A program made the position numbers and the translations under genes. Positions 45,701-55,821 of a stretch of DNA of 64,000 nucleotides are shown piece after piece. The stretch is from Bicyclus anynana (lineage: Eukaryota; Arthropoda; Insecta; Lepidoptera; Nymphalidae): NCBI RefSeq assembly GCF_947172395.1, contig NC_069084.1, positions 5,953,107 through 6,017,106 on the forward strand, given 5' to 3'. Each line of letters begins with the position of its first letter. Positions within the stretch are counted from its first letter, which is position 1. The notes beneath the pieces are model-generated. The model was not told where the DNA came from. It searched no databases and saw nothing but the letters and a program-made list of their open reading frames with translations.

Positions 45701-48700
45701 TTTCTGAATACTTTTTTGGTATGTTTTCATTGGCATCTCTAGAACTGCAGCTAGTTCTGCAGTAGTAATGGGTATCTATAGCTGCTCTAATAGGATCTTA
45801 CCATATTTGGCTAGGCAGGGAGAACAACACAAATGGAGGAGGGGAGTGTTAATAGATTGTCAGGTAACCGTACCCAGTACCGACAAAGACGTACCGCCAA
45901 GCGATTTAGCGTTCCGGTACGATGTCGTGTAGAAACCGAAAGGAGTGTGGATTTTCATCCTCCTCCTAACAAGTTAGCCCGCTTCCATCTTAGATTACAT
46001 CATCACTTACCATCAGGTGAGATTGTAGTCAAGGACTAACTTGTAAAGAATAAAAAAAAAAAAAACCCGCACGGTAAATCCATGGATTGCTAAGATATTC
46101 GTCTCTCTGTACAACTTCTGTCTTTAAAGTTTTAATTTTTAGTTCACTATCGATCATTTTTGATGTACCGAGGAGCATTGGTAATCATGCGAAACTTATT
46201 TTAATCCATTGTTTCAGCTCCAATATTTGGATCTCCATCAGGGTCAAGTTTCTCATTTGGCAAAGCTGCTGGTGGATTTACCACGCCAGCATCGGGTTTC
46301 TCTGCTCCTGCAGTAAGTAACATCAGAAAGAAATAAAGAAAAAAAAACATTGATCGAAAAAAAAAATCATTATAGGTTTGCTGTTTCGATAGCAACCATA
46401 GATTTAATAACAAACCAGACTAAGATTTAGCTGCTCTGGGTCCCCGCTGACAGATGAGTTTTAACTTTAACAAAAACAGACGTTTTAAAATTTTTGTCTG
46501 CCTATCTGTTTGTCCGGGCTACTAATAGTAATATTATGAAAAGGAAAGTTTTTGTTAGTTTGTTTAAATTTTATTAGCTCTGAAACTACTAGATCAATTT
46601 GAAAAATACTTTTACCATTACAATCCTAGATTATACTTGATGGGTATAGGAATCTGCTGGGCAAATGATTAAATTTTTTTTTTTCATTTTTGTTTGCCTG
46701 ACCCGAGATTCGAACCCTGGACCTCATTGAACCAGCTAACTACAGAACCAATGGGATAGGTTTTAAGTAAAACTAACCCAGCAGCAGTAGCAGTCTAAAC
46801 AACCAGATTCCTAGCAGCTTACCATTTAAAAATCCATACATACTTGTACATCTTCTTTCCTGGGCCTTTTCCGCACTTGGCCACTAGGGTTGGCCGTTGT
46901 ACGTAGTAGGCCCTATTGGTGCTGGTCCCCGCTGGAGTCAATCCAGCCAACCGAGCTCGCTCCAGAAGCTTAGCAGGCCACCCAGGTCGCCGAACGCCTC
47001 TTGGAGTGTTGCTGGAGATCCAATGTGTGCTGCATGTTGTTTGGATACACCTGTTCATCTAAACATAACATGTATCGGGGTTTCCTTTTCCTCTATGCAT
47101 GCTCTGCACAGATGACTGTCAGTTATACCTAGAACCGAAAGGTGTTCATTTAGTGAATAAACTCCTAGAGATCCCCAAGACTGTGATGGACCTGCCAATG
47201 CATAGTTTTAAGCAATGAGTTATAAAAAACATTTACTTAGTTGAGGTTACTACAACATTGATGAGTTCCTTAAAGATAAAAGGGCTTGGAGGCCATTGGA
47301 TCAGTTTTCACCTTCACACAAAAGGTGAAACTATAAGAAATTGTAATGTTAATGATTTTAAACTTATTTCGTGGTTATTTTATCACGTGAGTTTTAGCTG
47401 TGTTTCATAATCAATTAATTATTTCATGGTTGTTCATTATAAATATTATTTATTTAAATGGGTACATACCAAGATAAAACGACGAGATTTTTAATGTCGA
47501 TATTTCGACCCAGTTGCATGGATCGTGGTCACAACGGGACTGAATATGAAATATCGACATTAAAAATCTCGTCGTTTTATAGTGGTATGTACCCGTTTAA
47601 ATAAATAATATTTACTTGTAATGTTATCATCAATTTTAAATTATAATACTGTAAGATTTTTTAAAAAGAGCAACTGTTGAGTTTCTTGTAGGTTTCTTCT
47701 CAGCAGAACCTGCCTTCCAAACCGGTGATAGAATCTTTACAAATAGTCAACTGACGTGTCAAAAGTGCTTGTAAACTGAGCCTACTTGAAATAAATGATT
47801 TTTGATTTGATTTGAACAGTGCCCTGTCATTAGTTCGGTTACTGTTTTAAGTTTGCTACGTTTAAGTTTAAGTAGTTTTATCATTAGACGTGGGTTGAAG
47901 CTTGGTAAACACAGTCAAATTTTTCGCAGGCATCAACAGCATCGGTCCCACAAACAACACAAGCCTTTGGCCTAGGCTCAACAACACAAGCCACGGCCAC
48001 ACCAGGCTTTGGCCAGAGTTTTGGCTCTAAGCCATTTAACTTTGGCTCTACTGCTACTCCTGCAGTTACCACAGGTATGTATTCATCATTATTATCAATC
48101 CTATTTTATTATTATCAGTCCTATTTTTATTAACAAACCTTAATAGCTCAATGGTAAGAGTGGTTGGACTCATCACCGAGGGGTGGTGGTTTAATCCCTG
48201 CTCTGTTGGTCTATTGTAATACCCACATCTGGCACAGACTTACCCAAATAGTTGGAGGGGAATGGGAATATTGGTCATATTGTAAAAATTAGTGCAAATA
48301 TTCTTTTTTATAAAAAAAATATAGTATAAAGTGTTCAAATATAGTATGAAGTTAAATGAATGTCTATTTCCAATGTTCAAAATTTAAAATGCAGCACTGT
48401 TCGAAAAAAGGCGTTGTGTTTTAAAAACGCTGTTGTGTGAACATATACTTGGGAATGCAATTGTTGTACATATTTGAACGCTTTTTTAACGTCTGTTCAA
48501 AAAACTCACGTGCGAACGAGGGCTAAGATGATAACACTCATATAAAAAATTTGTTTCAGCACCACCAGCATTTGGGACATCAACTGCTTCTCCAGGATTT
48601 GGGTTTGGTCAAACACAACCGACTCAACAACAACCACAACCGTTGAATTTAGGGACACCAACAACTCAACAATCCGCACCACAAGCTGGCTTAAACTTAT

Positions 48701-51700
48701 CCGGGCAAACTGCCTCTGCTTTCGGAAGTCAGACTACAACAAGTTTTGGCAGCACTCAGCCTGTTAGCTTTGGATCTACAGCTCCATCTAGTTTCGGGAC
48801 ACCAACTCAACCACCTGCTTTTGGGTCAACTCAAGCTCAACCGCCTGCTTTTGGATCAACTACGTCTCAGCCGCCTGCTTTTGGAGCAACTCAAGCTCCA
48901 CCACCTGCCTTTGGATCACCTCAAGCTCAACCACCTGCCTTTGGATCAAATCAAGGTCAACCACCTGCTTTTGGATCAAGTCAAGCTCCACTACCTGCTT
49001 TTGGATCAACTCAAGCCCCAACACCTGCTTTTGGATCGACCCAAGCTCAACCACCTGCTTTTGGATCAAATCAAGCTTTTGGTGCTACTCAAAGTGCGCA
49101 AGCACCAGGAACAACTCAAACCACACAAGCTTCTTTCAGTACAGCTCAAACAACGCAACTGTCATTTGGTGCGACTCCAACAAGTAAACCGTTTGGGACA
49201 ACTGCAGGAGCTTTCGGATCAACTGCCCAAAGTCCTGCAACAACATCATCAACGCAAGCTTTTGGAGCGACTTCCTCAACTGCAGCTTTTGGTGCTACTT
49301 CATCAACTCCGGCTTTCGGAGCTGCATCAACTGCAAACCTTGGAACGACTTCAACAGCCCAAGCGTTTGCACCACAGACCAGTACAAGTTTTGGCGCAAA
49401 ACCACAGACAAGCCAACCATTGAGTTTTGGAACAACTCCGTCTTCTTTTGCAACGACAACTCAACCTGCATCAACTTTAGCGTTTGGCGCAACAAAATCT
49501 CAACCAGTATCATTTGGATCTACGGCTCAAACAACTCAAGCTACATCACTGAGCTTTGGTACAGCTCAAACTAGTCAAGCGACTAGTTCGACGACTGCTG
49601 CCGGGTTCGGATTTGGAACATCAACTGCCAGCACTACGTCGAGTGGACTCGGTTTTGGAACTGGTCTGGCTTTCTCTAAGGCAACAACGACTGGCACTAC
49701 TTCTAGTACTAGTGAGTATTAAAAAAGTTTTCTAATTTTTAATGTTCTAAATACATATTTCTAAAGGAAAATCTTACCCTTATAAGACCACTTTGGCTAT
49801 TTATCTCTGAAATGCATGGAGATTGGAGGTATAAAAGTTGAAAGTAAAACTAAATACTGCGATCATGGCCATGGCCGTTTATTTATTATTACAACAATAA
49901 ATTAATAACCTTAACAGCGGTTTCACCCGCTCAGTTTCTTTTCCCGATCGAATACGGGGATAAAATATAGCCTATAGCACCCGGGGAAAGTGTAGCTTCC
50001 CAACCTATACCAATACCTATTTCTTTAAACTTTTGACAAAGGGAATCGCGTGATTTTAATTAACGTATTTCTCGAATTGGTCTTAAAAATTAAGGAAGTC
50101 TCATCAGCAAATAGTACAATCTCACATATACCGCTGACATGGTGTGGTAAATCGTTTATATACACTAAGAATCGAAACGGACCCAGAATTTAACCCTGTG
50201 GGACGCCCATTATGGTAGTAGAACCGTGCGACTTAATATCATTCATGCATACCTTTTGTGTTCTATCAGTGAGATCAGTGAGAGCAATGAGATCAAGTGC
50301 AACACTTTTGATGCCATAGTGGCTTAACTTAAGTAAAAGAGTGTTATGGTCAACACAATCGAACGCCTTGGACAGATCACAGAACACACCAATAGCATTC
50401 TTAGAACTTTCTCATGCTTCATAGATATGTTTTAAAAATTTAGCACCTGCATCAGTTGTATTGCGACCTTTTGAAAACTAAAACATACACTTTTTGTTTC
50501 CAGCCTCTGCCACAGCAACCTCCGGTATAACAGCACTAGGCAAATCTACTGCGACCACTATGCCCACACTTAGTACTGTCACTACGTACGTATTATACAG
50601 CTCGTGCGAATTAACTTGACACCTGGCTTGAATGATGTTTGTACTTTTTTTGTGTTTGGTAGCCAGGTGTCAAGTCAATGCGCACGAGTTCAATATATTT
50701 ATATTTTGTAAATGCCTGCTACTTTCCGCGTGAAATTTAATTTTTCACAAAAAAACCCTGATGAAAATTAAAATATGTTGCTCAATAACCTTCATCTTCC
50801 AGTAAAAGTCCCATTAAATTCGTTTGAAAATTCAACAACAGCTTGTTTGTGGTTTGTTATGGTGTAAAAAAGCATTTGTTTTAAAATCACAGAATTTTTT
50901 CTTCAGCTTATATTTTGAATTGTTGTTTCAGTAGTTCAGCCGCTACGGCAGCGCCCCCTGCAGCGATATCGTCGATAACATTCGCTCAGTTGGAGGAGAG
51001 CATCAACAAGTGGACCCTCGAGCTGGAGGAGCAAGAGAGGACCTTCATCAACCAAGCCACGCAGATCAATGCGTGGGACCGACTCTTGGTCTCCAACGGA
51101 GAGAAGGTAAGTCCTGAATGTAACGTAGTTCATTTGTATCGTATTGTATCGTTATCAACCCATATCCGGCTCACTGCTGAGCTCTAGTCTCCTCTCAGAA
51201 TGAGAGGGGTTAGGGCAATAATCCACCACGCTGGCCCAATGCGGATTGGACTTCACACGCACAAAAAATTAAGAAAATTCTCTTGTATTCCAAATTCGGA
51301 CCGGATTCGAACCGACACTCTCCGGAATGAGAGGCAGCTGTCATATCCACTGGGCTATCACGGCTATAGTTCTTCATTCATAATATTATAAATAATCTTG
51401 TATGAAGATTTGTGTACAGTATGGCACAGTTGGCTAATTCAAAGGAAATATATAAATTAAATAAAACCTGTCCCAGCACTTTAATGACTGGATGTATGTG
51501 TGAGGGTTGCACAACTAAAATATATGACTACTATTTTGAGTGTTGTCAAACCTTTGTTCCCTTGTGTAAACATTAAAATTAACCAAACACCTGTTACAGA
51601 TTCTAGAACTGAACGAAGCTGTGGAAACCGTGAAGAATGAACAAACTGGTCTGGAACACGAGCTGGACTTCGTGTTGGCTCAACAGAAAGAGCTGGAATC

Positions 51701-53615
51701 GCTGCTGGCGCCGCTCGAGAAACAGCTGCAAGAATCATCTGGAGACAGAATGAGAGACCCTGAGAGGGAGCACATGTGAGTTTATTTTTCGAGTAAAATT
51801 TTTTTAGCCAACTTGCTCGACTTGAGCAAGTTGGTGAGTGTGTTACGAAACTTGTAACCGGGCGCTGCGTGCTGCCATCTATAGGCAATGCTGAAACAGT
51901 GTTTGTTACTTTAAACTACCAGTAGATGGCGTTCATAGAGAACTTTGAAACAATCCCTCTTGTGTGCAGTTATGTTATTTTATTTTTAACCAACTTGATT
52001 TTTTTTTCAAAGCAGTTTTATTTCATTAATATGGTCACAGCACACTCGATTTTTTTTTTTAGTATAACTGTTATTTGCTAGCTATACTAATAATATACTT
52101 GTTTCCTCTCTCCAGTAACTGGCTTGTTGGTCTAGCTCTAACGGTTAAGAAATTTTCAGTAAAAATTCTCAGTGTGGAGTGGGGAAGTTGATGTTGAAAG
52201 TCCTATGCATCGAAGAGCACGTCAAGCCGTCGGTCCCAGTTATCATTAACATCTGTTAATAATTGTATAATTGTTTAAATTTGTCATCCTAACTCTAGCA
52301 ACCTGCATTGGATTTGAAGCTTTGTATTCCCTCTTTGTATTTATATAGGAAGGAGATGTTGATAATTGATGATGACTGTTAGCAACCGAGTTATTGGGGC
52401 TTCAATCATGTTGCTGTCTATCTTTTTTTTTATGACTACTCAGCTACTCAATTCTCACCACGAAACTAAGTGTACATATTTCTTATAATAAGTCAGGGAA
52501 AATATTTAAAAAAAGAAACAATTTTTTTAAGCATTCTTGGACGGTTTATGGTTCAGGACCTTGAAAAGCCTTCCAAAGCCGGTCTCCATAATTGGCTTCT
52601 ATACTTTTACTTAACTATTGCAGAACCATACTTTCAGCCTTCCTAAATAGAGGTGTCTGGTTGTCCTTTTAATTTTAGTCAATACTAAATAAGTATAAAA
52701 GAAATTAAATAAAACTTTATTACCTTTATTTCAGGTATTCATTAGCGGAGACTTTAGACACACAACTTCGTCAGATGTCAGAAGACCTAAAGGAAGTCAT
52801 TGAACACCTCAATGAAACTAATAGAAGCCAAGACAGCAATGATCCAGTGAGTATAAATGTGTTATTTTATTTTATTTATGTTATTATTTACAGTTAGCCC
52901 TTGACTACAATCTCACCTGATGGTAAGTGATGATGCAATCTAAGATGGAAGCGGGCTAACTAGTTAGAAGGAGGATGAAATTCCACATTCCCTTTCGGTT
53001 CTACACGTCATCGTACCGAAACGCTAAATCGCTTGGCGGTACGTCTGCCGGTAGAGTGGTAACTAGCCACGGCCGAAGCCAGCCACCAGCCAAACCAGGA
53101 CCAATTCAGAAAACCTCGATCGGCCCAGCCGGGTATCGAACCTAGGACCTCCGTTTTTAAAAATTCACATACCACTGCGCCACAGAGGCCGTCAAGTAGA
53201 ATAGTAGATATACATACATATTATAAAACACAAGCGGACGCCCGCGAGGAGTTTTTCACAAATCCCGCGGGAACCATGGATTTTTCCAGGATGAAAAGTG
53301 TTAATCCAAAGTAAAATCTATTTCTATTCGAAATTTCAGCCAAATCGCTTCAGTAGCCGCAGCGTAAAAGAGGAACAAACATTTACACTCTTGCACACTT
53401 ACACACAAACTTTCGCCTTTATAATATTAGTGTGATAATAGGGTTTTTTTTTTCAGATCGTACAAATCGGGCGCATACTAAACGCTCACATGTCATCGAT
53501 GCAGTGGATAGACAATTCTATCGCGCAAATCTCCACTAAACTGGATACTCTCAAAGCCACGCACGACACTCTGCGACGAGATAACGAGAGATCATTCCAA
53601 CTCACTTATAATTAA
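42779..53615 (+). CDS. Nup62: Nucleoporin Nup62 (p62), FG-repeat central channel protein
   Basis: Nup62 pairs with Nup54 and Nup58 in the central channel of the nuclear pore; its FG repeats bind transport receptors. Thirteen exons: 42779-42845, 43077-43133, 43373-43468, 44319-44443, 45195-45267, 46218-46312, 47930-48074, 48560-49711, 50504-50585, 50932-51106, 51600-51775, 52735-52846, 53457-53615; phases agree throughout, giving about 837 residues. The N-terminal two thirds is a low-complexity Ser/Thr/Gln/Ala region full of AFG, SFG and LFG motifs, with nine 10-residue PPAFGSTQAQ-type repeats in exon 8. From exon 10 on comes the Nsp1_C coiled coil: TFAQLEESINKWTLELEEQE, NAWDRLLVSNGEK, EHELDFVLAQQKELE and DLKEVIEHLNE. 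This is longer than vertebrate p62 (about 520), the extra being FG repeat. An ATTAAA at 53728 could serve polyadenylation. Confidence 0.95.
43822..43879. repeat. Perfect 58-bp palindrome in a Nup62 intron
   Basis: Two 27-bp arms without mismatch (43822-43848 and 43853-43879) flank a 4-base loop (caac). The right arm ends exactly where the SINE B sequence starts (43872 on, 'ctctacaagttagccc'). Confidence 0.92.
43872..44036 (-). repeat. SINE family B, partial
   Basis: An antisense tail and body ('tacaagttagcccttgacta', 'gaagctaaatcgcttggcgg') without the head. Confidence 0.85.
44724..44906. mobile_element. MITE with 47-bp arms and 11-bp flanking direct repeat
   Basis: Arms 44738-44784 and 44831-44877 match inverted in 45 of 47 bases. 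Direct repeats GTCTGAACTAG lie at 44724-44734 and 44896-44906. The outer arm (acgcccgcgattttgtccg) resembles the 3' end of the CTAG-ended Helitron-like elements. It lies in Nup62 intron 4. Confidence 0.85.
45075..45175 (+). repeat. Unclassified repeat, uninterrupted relative of 29780-30470
   Basis: 'gtcacaagttcaggaatcag' through 'ggaatgctaagatattt' gives the intact order of the repeat that is split at 29896-30346. Part of it also occurs at 46066-46112. Confidence 0.65.
45415..45660 (-). repeat. SINE family B, diverged
   Basis: Recognisable but worn: 'gatctcacttgatgtaaagt', 'gcatcataccggaatgctaa', 'tgggaattgaacc'. The head is partly kept. Confidence 0.65.
45779..45838 (+). repeat. Short repeat shared with 63860-63915
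   Basis: 'agctgctctaataggatctt' and 'gggagaacaacac' appear inverted at 63860-63915 ('gtgttgttctctctgcc', 'cgatcctattagagcagct'). The class is unknown. Confidence 0.5.
45868..46062 (+). repeat. SINE family B, sense, head missing
   Basis: 'gtacccagtaccgacaaaga' through 'aggactaacttgtaaagaat' and an A-run. It is a 5'-truncated sense copy in Nup62 intron 5. Confidence 0.87.
46685..46760 (-). repeat. SINE head (tRNA-like), family unclear
   Basis: Read on the minus strand: 'tcccattggttctgtagtta', then 'ggttcgaatctcgggtcagg', the latter being a B box. It lacks a recognisable body. Confidence 0.5.
46960..47165 (-). pseudogene. Non-LTR retrotransposon ORF2 C-terminus, broken
   Basis: The minus frame reads SLNEHLSVLGITDSHLCRAC, then a stretch with a histidine (TPIHVMF), a stop (TGA), then HIGSPATLQEAFGDLGGLL and FWSELGWLD with a stop. 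The CRAC...H zinc-finger-like motif and the final Leu/Trp-rich stretch are typical of the tail after the reverse transcriptase of some LINEs. It sits inside Nup62 intron 6. Confidence 0.75.
47441..47613. mobile_element. 173-bp hairpin MITE with 66-bp arms
   Basis: Arms 47441-47506 and 47548-47613 are inverted copies with only a few mismatches, around a 41-base loop (cagttgcatggatcgtggtc inside). No ORF. It lies in Nup62 intron 6. Confidence 0.9.
47690..47818 (+). mobile_element. LINE 3' end (CR1/L2-like)
   Basis: 'ggtttcttctcagcagaacc', 'caaaagtgcttgtaaactga', 'gcctacttgaaataaatgat' and a (TTTGATT)n tail form the usual 3' end of a LINE widespread in Lepidoptera. No coding part is left. Confidence 0.65.
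48143..48285 (+). repeat. SINE family C (tRNA-derived)
   Basis: The head 'aatagctcaatggtaagagt' (A box) and 'gtggtttaatccc' (B box) is followed by 'ttgtaatacccacatctggc' and 'agttggaggggaatgggaat'. This differs from SINEs A and B. Confidence 0.75.
48811..49080 (+). repeat. 30-bp minisatellite coding for FG repeats in Nup62
   Basis: Nine direct units of 30 bp (ccacctgcttttggatcaac plus tcaagctcaa, with changes) encode nine 10-residue PPAFGSTQAQ-like repeats without a frameshift. They lie in Nup62 exon 8. Confidence 0.95.
49905..49990 (-). mobile_element. Helitron-like fragment
   Basis: 'agcggtttcacccgctcagt', 'gaatacggggataaaatata' and 'gcctatagcac' form the antisense 3' part of the CTAG-ended family. 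Confidence 0.6.
50045..50480 (-). pseudogene. Jockey/CR1-like LINE reverse transcriptase fragment, antisense in Nup62
   Basis: The minus frame reads FCDLSKAFDCVDHNTLLLKL, SHYGIK, then MGVPQG and, after a stop, ILGPF and VYINDLP, then LFADETSLIF (50087-50116). The usual FADD pair is FADE here, and stops break the frame. It is a dead fragment in intron 8. Confidence 0.85.
50601..50688. mobile_element. 88-bp hairpin 16 bp after the Nup62 exon 9 donor
   Basis: Arms 50601-50628 and 50661-50688 match inverted in 26 of 28 bases (CTCGTGCG, then acttgacacctggct). The exon 9 donor is at 50586. It is probably a small MITE. Confidence 0.85.
51135..51370 (-). repeat. SINE family A, internal deletion
   Basis: From 'atcaacccatatccggctca' to 'catatccactgggctatcac', missing the 'aaatatcacgtgtct' part. 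It lies in Nup62 intron 10. Confidence 0.87.
51776..52734. other. Nup62 intron 11
   Basis: AT-rich, with a SINE family D-like segment at 52125-52260 ('gttggtctagctctaacggt', 'aaaattctcagtgtggag'). The open frame 51481-51888 on the minus strand is a shadow of exon 11. Confidence 0.5.
52885..53192 (-). repeat. SINE family B, near full-length
   Basis: The antisense tail 'acagttagcccttgactaca' through the head 'accactgcgccacagaggcc', with the B box antisense 'gggtatcgaacc'. It lies in Nup62 intron 12. Confidence 0.88.
53223..53442 (-). mobile_element. Helitron-like element, second subfamily
   Basis: 'aagcggacgcccgcgaggag', 'cacaaatcccgcgggaacca', 'cagccaaatcgcttcagtag' and 'ctttataatattagtgtgat' form the same family as 28774-28978. 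Confidence 0.75.
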
Positions 53616-53987
53616 TTATTTTTTTATACAAATTGATAATAGCTATAAACAATGAAAGACTTGTGATCTTGTCAGTGATTATTACATGTGTTTTGTAGCA
53701 AAAGTTATTTGAACAATATTCCTTTAATTAAATTATAACGCATAGCTATTACGTTTAATTTCCCTGCTAATAGCATCATTTGACTAATTAGATATAGACT
53801 TGTATCACACCTAAATTCCTCAACAAACTTTAGGGGGCGACGAGGGTAAACACACACATTGAATATATTTAACACCATTAAGTATATTATGTGTCCTTAC
53901 ACTACACACAGTTACTATAAATCGAAATCATTACTCAGATTAATATATTTTGTTCAGATTTTTACTACAATTAGTTGTTATTACTAA

Positions 53988-54407
53988 GGAGATGGTCCAT
54001 TTCAGATCCACTCTTGTATCCTATACATTAAAATTTCAAAATACAAGGATTTTATTAAAATCTTAAGAAGTGAATAAATCTAACTAAATAAAAAAAAAAG
54101 AATAAAAGAAAAAGAAATAAATAAAATTAAAACCCAAGTTTTTGAGTTATATCAAGATGCCGCACATAAAGCAACTATGAAATGACAATTGGTAGTAAAC
54201 GTTAAATCGACTACTGCATTGAAAACGTCATCGCCATTATTACCCATAGCTAGTGGTACATTTCTTGGGAGAGAATGAATGTTAATGTCGAAAGAATTTA
54301 AGTAGATTTGTATAATCAAAAAAAGTTAAAAAAAATATATATTTTCTTTTATTTCCGCCAGGGTACAATGACTGATCCTGGGCTACATACAATTTTGGAC
54401 CATCTCC
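53988..54407 (-). mobile_element. 420-bp MITE, GGAGATGGTCCA family, copy 2
   Basis: Ends GGAGATGGTCCA and TGGACCATCTCC; the inside is the inverse of 13311-13728. It lies 372 bp after the Nup62 stop and carries an AATAAA (54073) on the plus strand. Confidence 0.88.
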
Positions 54408-54999
54408 TTTGATTTATACAAGTTTAGAAATTTAACGTAAACCTAATTTTTTTGTAAAGTAGAAGTTGTTGACCGTTTTTTCCACCATAACTGCACAAAC
54501 CGGAATTTTTTAGAACTCTTTACACAACACAAACGCTTACAACAATGAATATCCATTTTATATAAACAGTGTTTATATAGACGCGTTAAGTCGTTTGATC
54601 TTGTACTTTGATAAATGGGTAACATTTAACGATTCAGGTCCATATCTAATAAGTCTATAATAGTTAAAGTAAATCTATTCCAGGAAGTCTGTTAGAATCT
54701 GGATATAGTTGTAAAGTGACTCCAACGCGTTTGTGTGTATAAATAATCACTGCAGTGCACACAAATACAGTTTTGCTAGTGTATACACAATAAGCTAGAT
54801 AATTTTTTTGTGTACTTTATGACAATTTATTTACATGTACCTAATTAAATTTAAAATACTAAGCATTGTTGATCAACTTGTAATTTGAAGTATTAATTTA
54901 CTATAAAGAATAAATATTGTAATAACAAAATTTACAAATTAAATGATTGTTATAAACATTGGTACGTTTTTCATTTAATTTTTACTTTGAAATTTAATT
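54408..54999. other. Intergenic between Nup62 and Hus1
   Basis: AT-rich with no supported gene. The open frame at 54443-54625 (minus) has no motif. Confidence 0.4.
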
Positions 55000-55285
55000 C
55001 ATTGGAAATAGCGCTTCATTTGTCGTCCCATCCCAACAAAAGAGCAATATTTTTGATTTTGCTACTGGTCGACAGTGCCTCTCTTGTGGCACGTATCTTA
55101 GGTTCCCAGTAGAGCATGTTATGTGCTCCACAACATCTCGTGAAGAAAAAAATATTATTGACCAATAGCGGCGGATCGAAAATATAGCTCTTTCGTCTCA
55201 TTGCAACTAAAGAGAGTGATATTACCGATACAGTGACTGACTACGTCAACCAATAGTGTATTTTTCTCTTCATGAGATGTCGGGC
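55000..55285. mobile_element. MITE-like fragment related to the CGTCCCA family
   Basis: 'gtcgtcccatcccaacaaaa', 'ttgctactggtcgacagtgc' and 'cttttcttcatgaga'-like text echo the 38894-39276 MITEs. The borders are unclear. Confidence 0.4.
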
Positions 55286-55296
55286 TATAACATCTC

Positions 55297-55495
55297 TTAA
55301 CATTCTCCTGCGTGTACACACAGTATCACTAACTTCTTGTCCACAATACTGCAAATAGTTCTGTTGTGTGATATATGGTCCACACTGAGGAACATTGAGC
55401 ACTTCTTCGCATATGCCCTGGACCGGATTGGAACCCACACCCTTCGGAATTGGAGGCGAGAGGTCTTATCCACTGGGCCATTACGGCTCCCCTAT
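55297..55495 (-). pseudogene. Hus1 last-exon copy 3, frameshifted, joined to a SINE A head
   Basis: 55297-55416 matches the 3' part of the Hus1 final exon (55850-55971). Read on the minus strand it starts AKKCSMFLSVDHISHN; a 2-base deletion (ctgtgtgtacac against ctgtgtctgtacac) then breaks the frame, and the stop region is missing. At 'cgcat' it runs into an antisense SINE A head (55415-55490). Confidence 0.85.
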
Positions 55496-55520
55496 TATTA
55501 GTATCATAATAGAATTTTAA

Positions 55521-55777
55521 TCGGTAGCCCAGAATTCTATGGTGGGCATATACGCCTAACGCCTATGTTTTTAATTAACTATGCCAGTAATAAAGCACTG
55601 CAATTTAACATTCCCCTGCGTGTACAGACACAGTATCACTAACTTCTTATGCACAATACTGCAAATGGTCCTGTTGTGTGATATGTGGTCCGCACTGAGG
55701 AACATTGAGAACTTCTTCGCATATGCTCTGGACCAGATTCAAACTCACACCCTCCGGAATCGGTGGCAAGAGGCCCA
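55521..55777 (-). pseudogene. Hus1 last-exon copy 2, open frame kept, joined to a SINE A head
   Basis: About 155 bp (55566-55720) match the final exon with about six differences. The frame stays open: AKKFSMFLSADHISHN, then ICSIVHKKLVILCLYTQ, FITGIVN and TAA. The join to a short antisense SINE A head at 'cgcat' is the same as in copy 3. The period to the true exon is about 251 bp. It lies downstream of the true stop codon. Confidence 0.85.
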
Positions 55778-55821
55778 GAATTTTAGGGTCCCCCCCCCAT
55801 ATACGCCTAAAGTCTATGTTT

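Noticed and set aside
48746..49423. A 225-codon +2 frame in Nup62 exon 8
   Set aside because: It is a shadow of the FG repeat coding frame and gives a Leu/Gln repeat with no independent support.
54443..54625. Missing last exon of Hus1
   Set aside because: The true last exon is at 55822-56051, with matching phase and conserved C-terminal blocks; this frame has no similarity.
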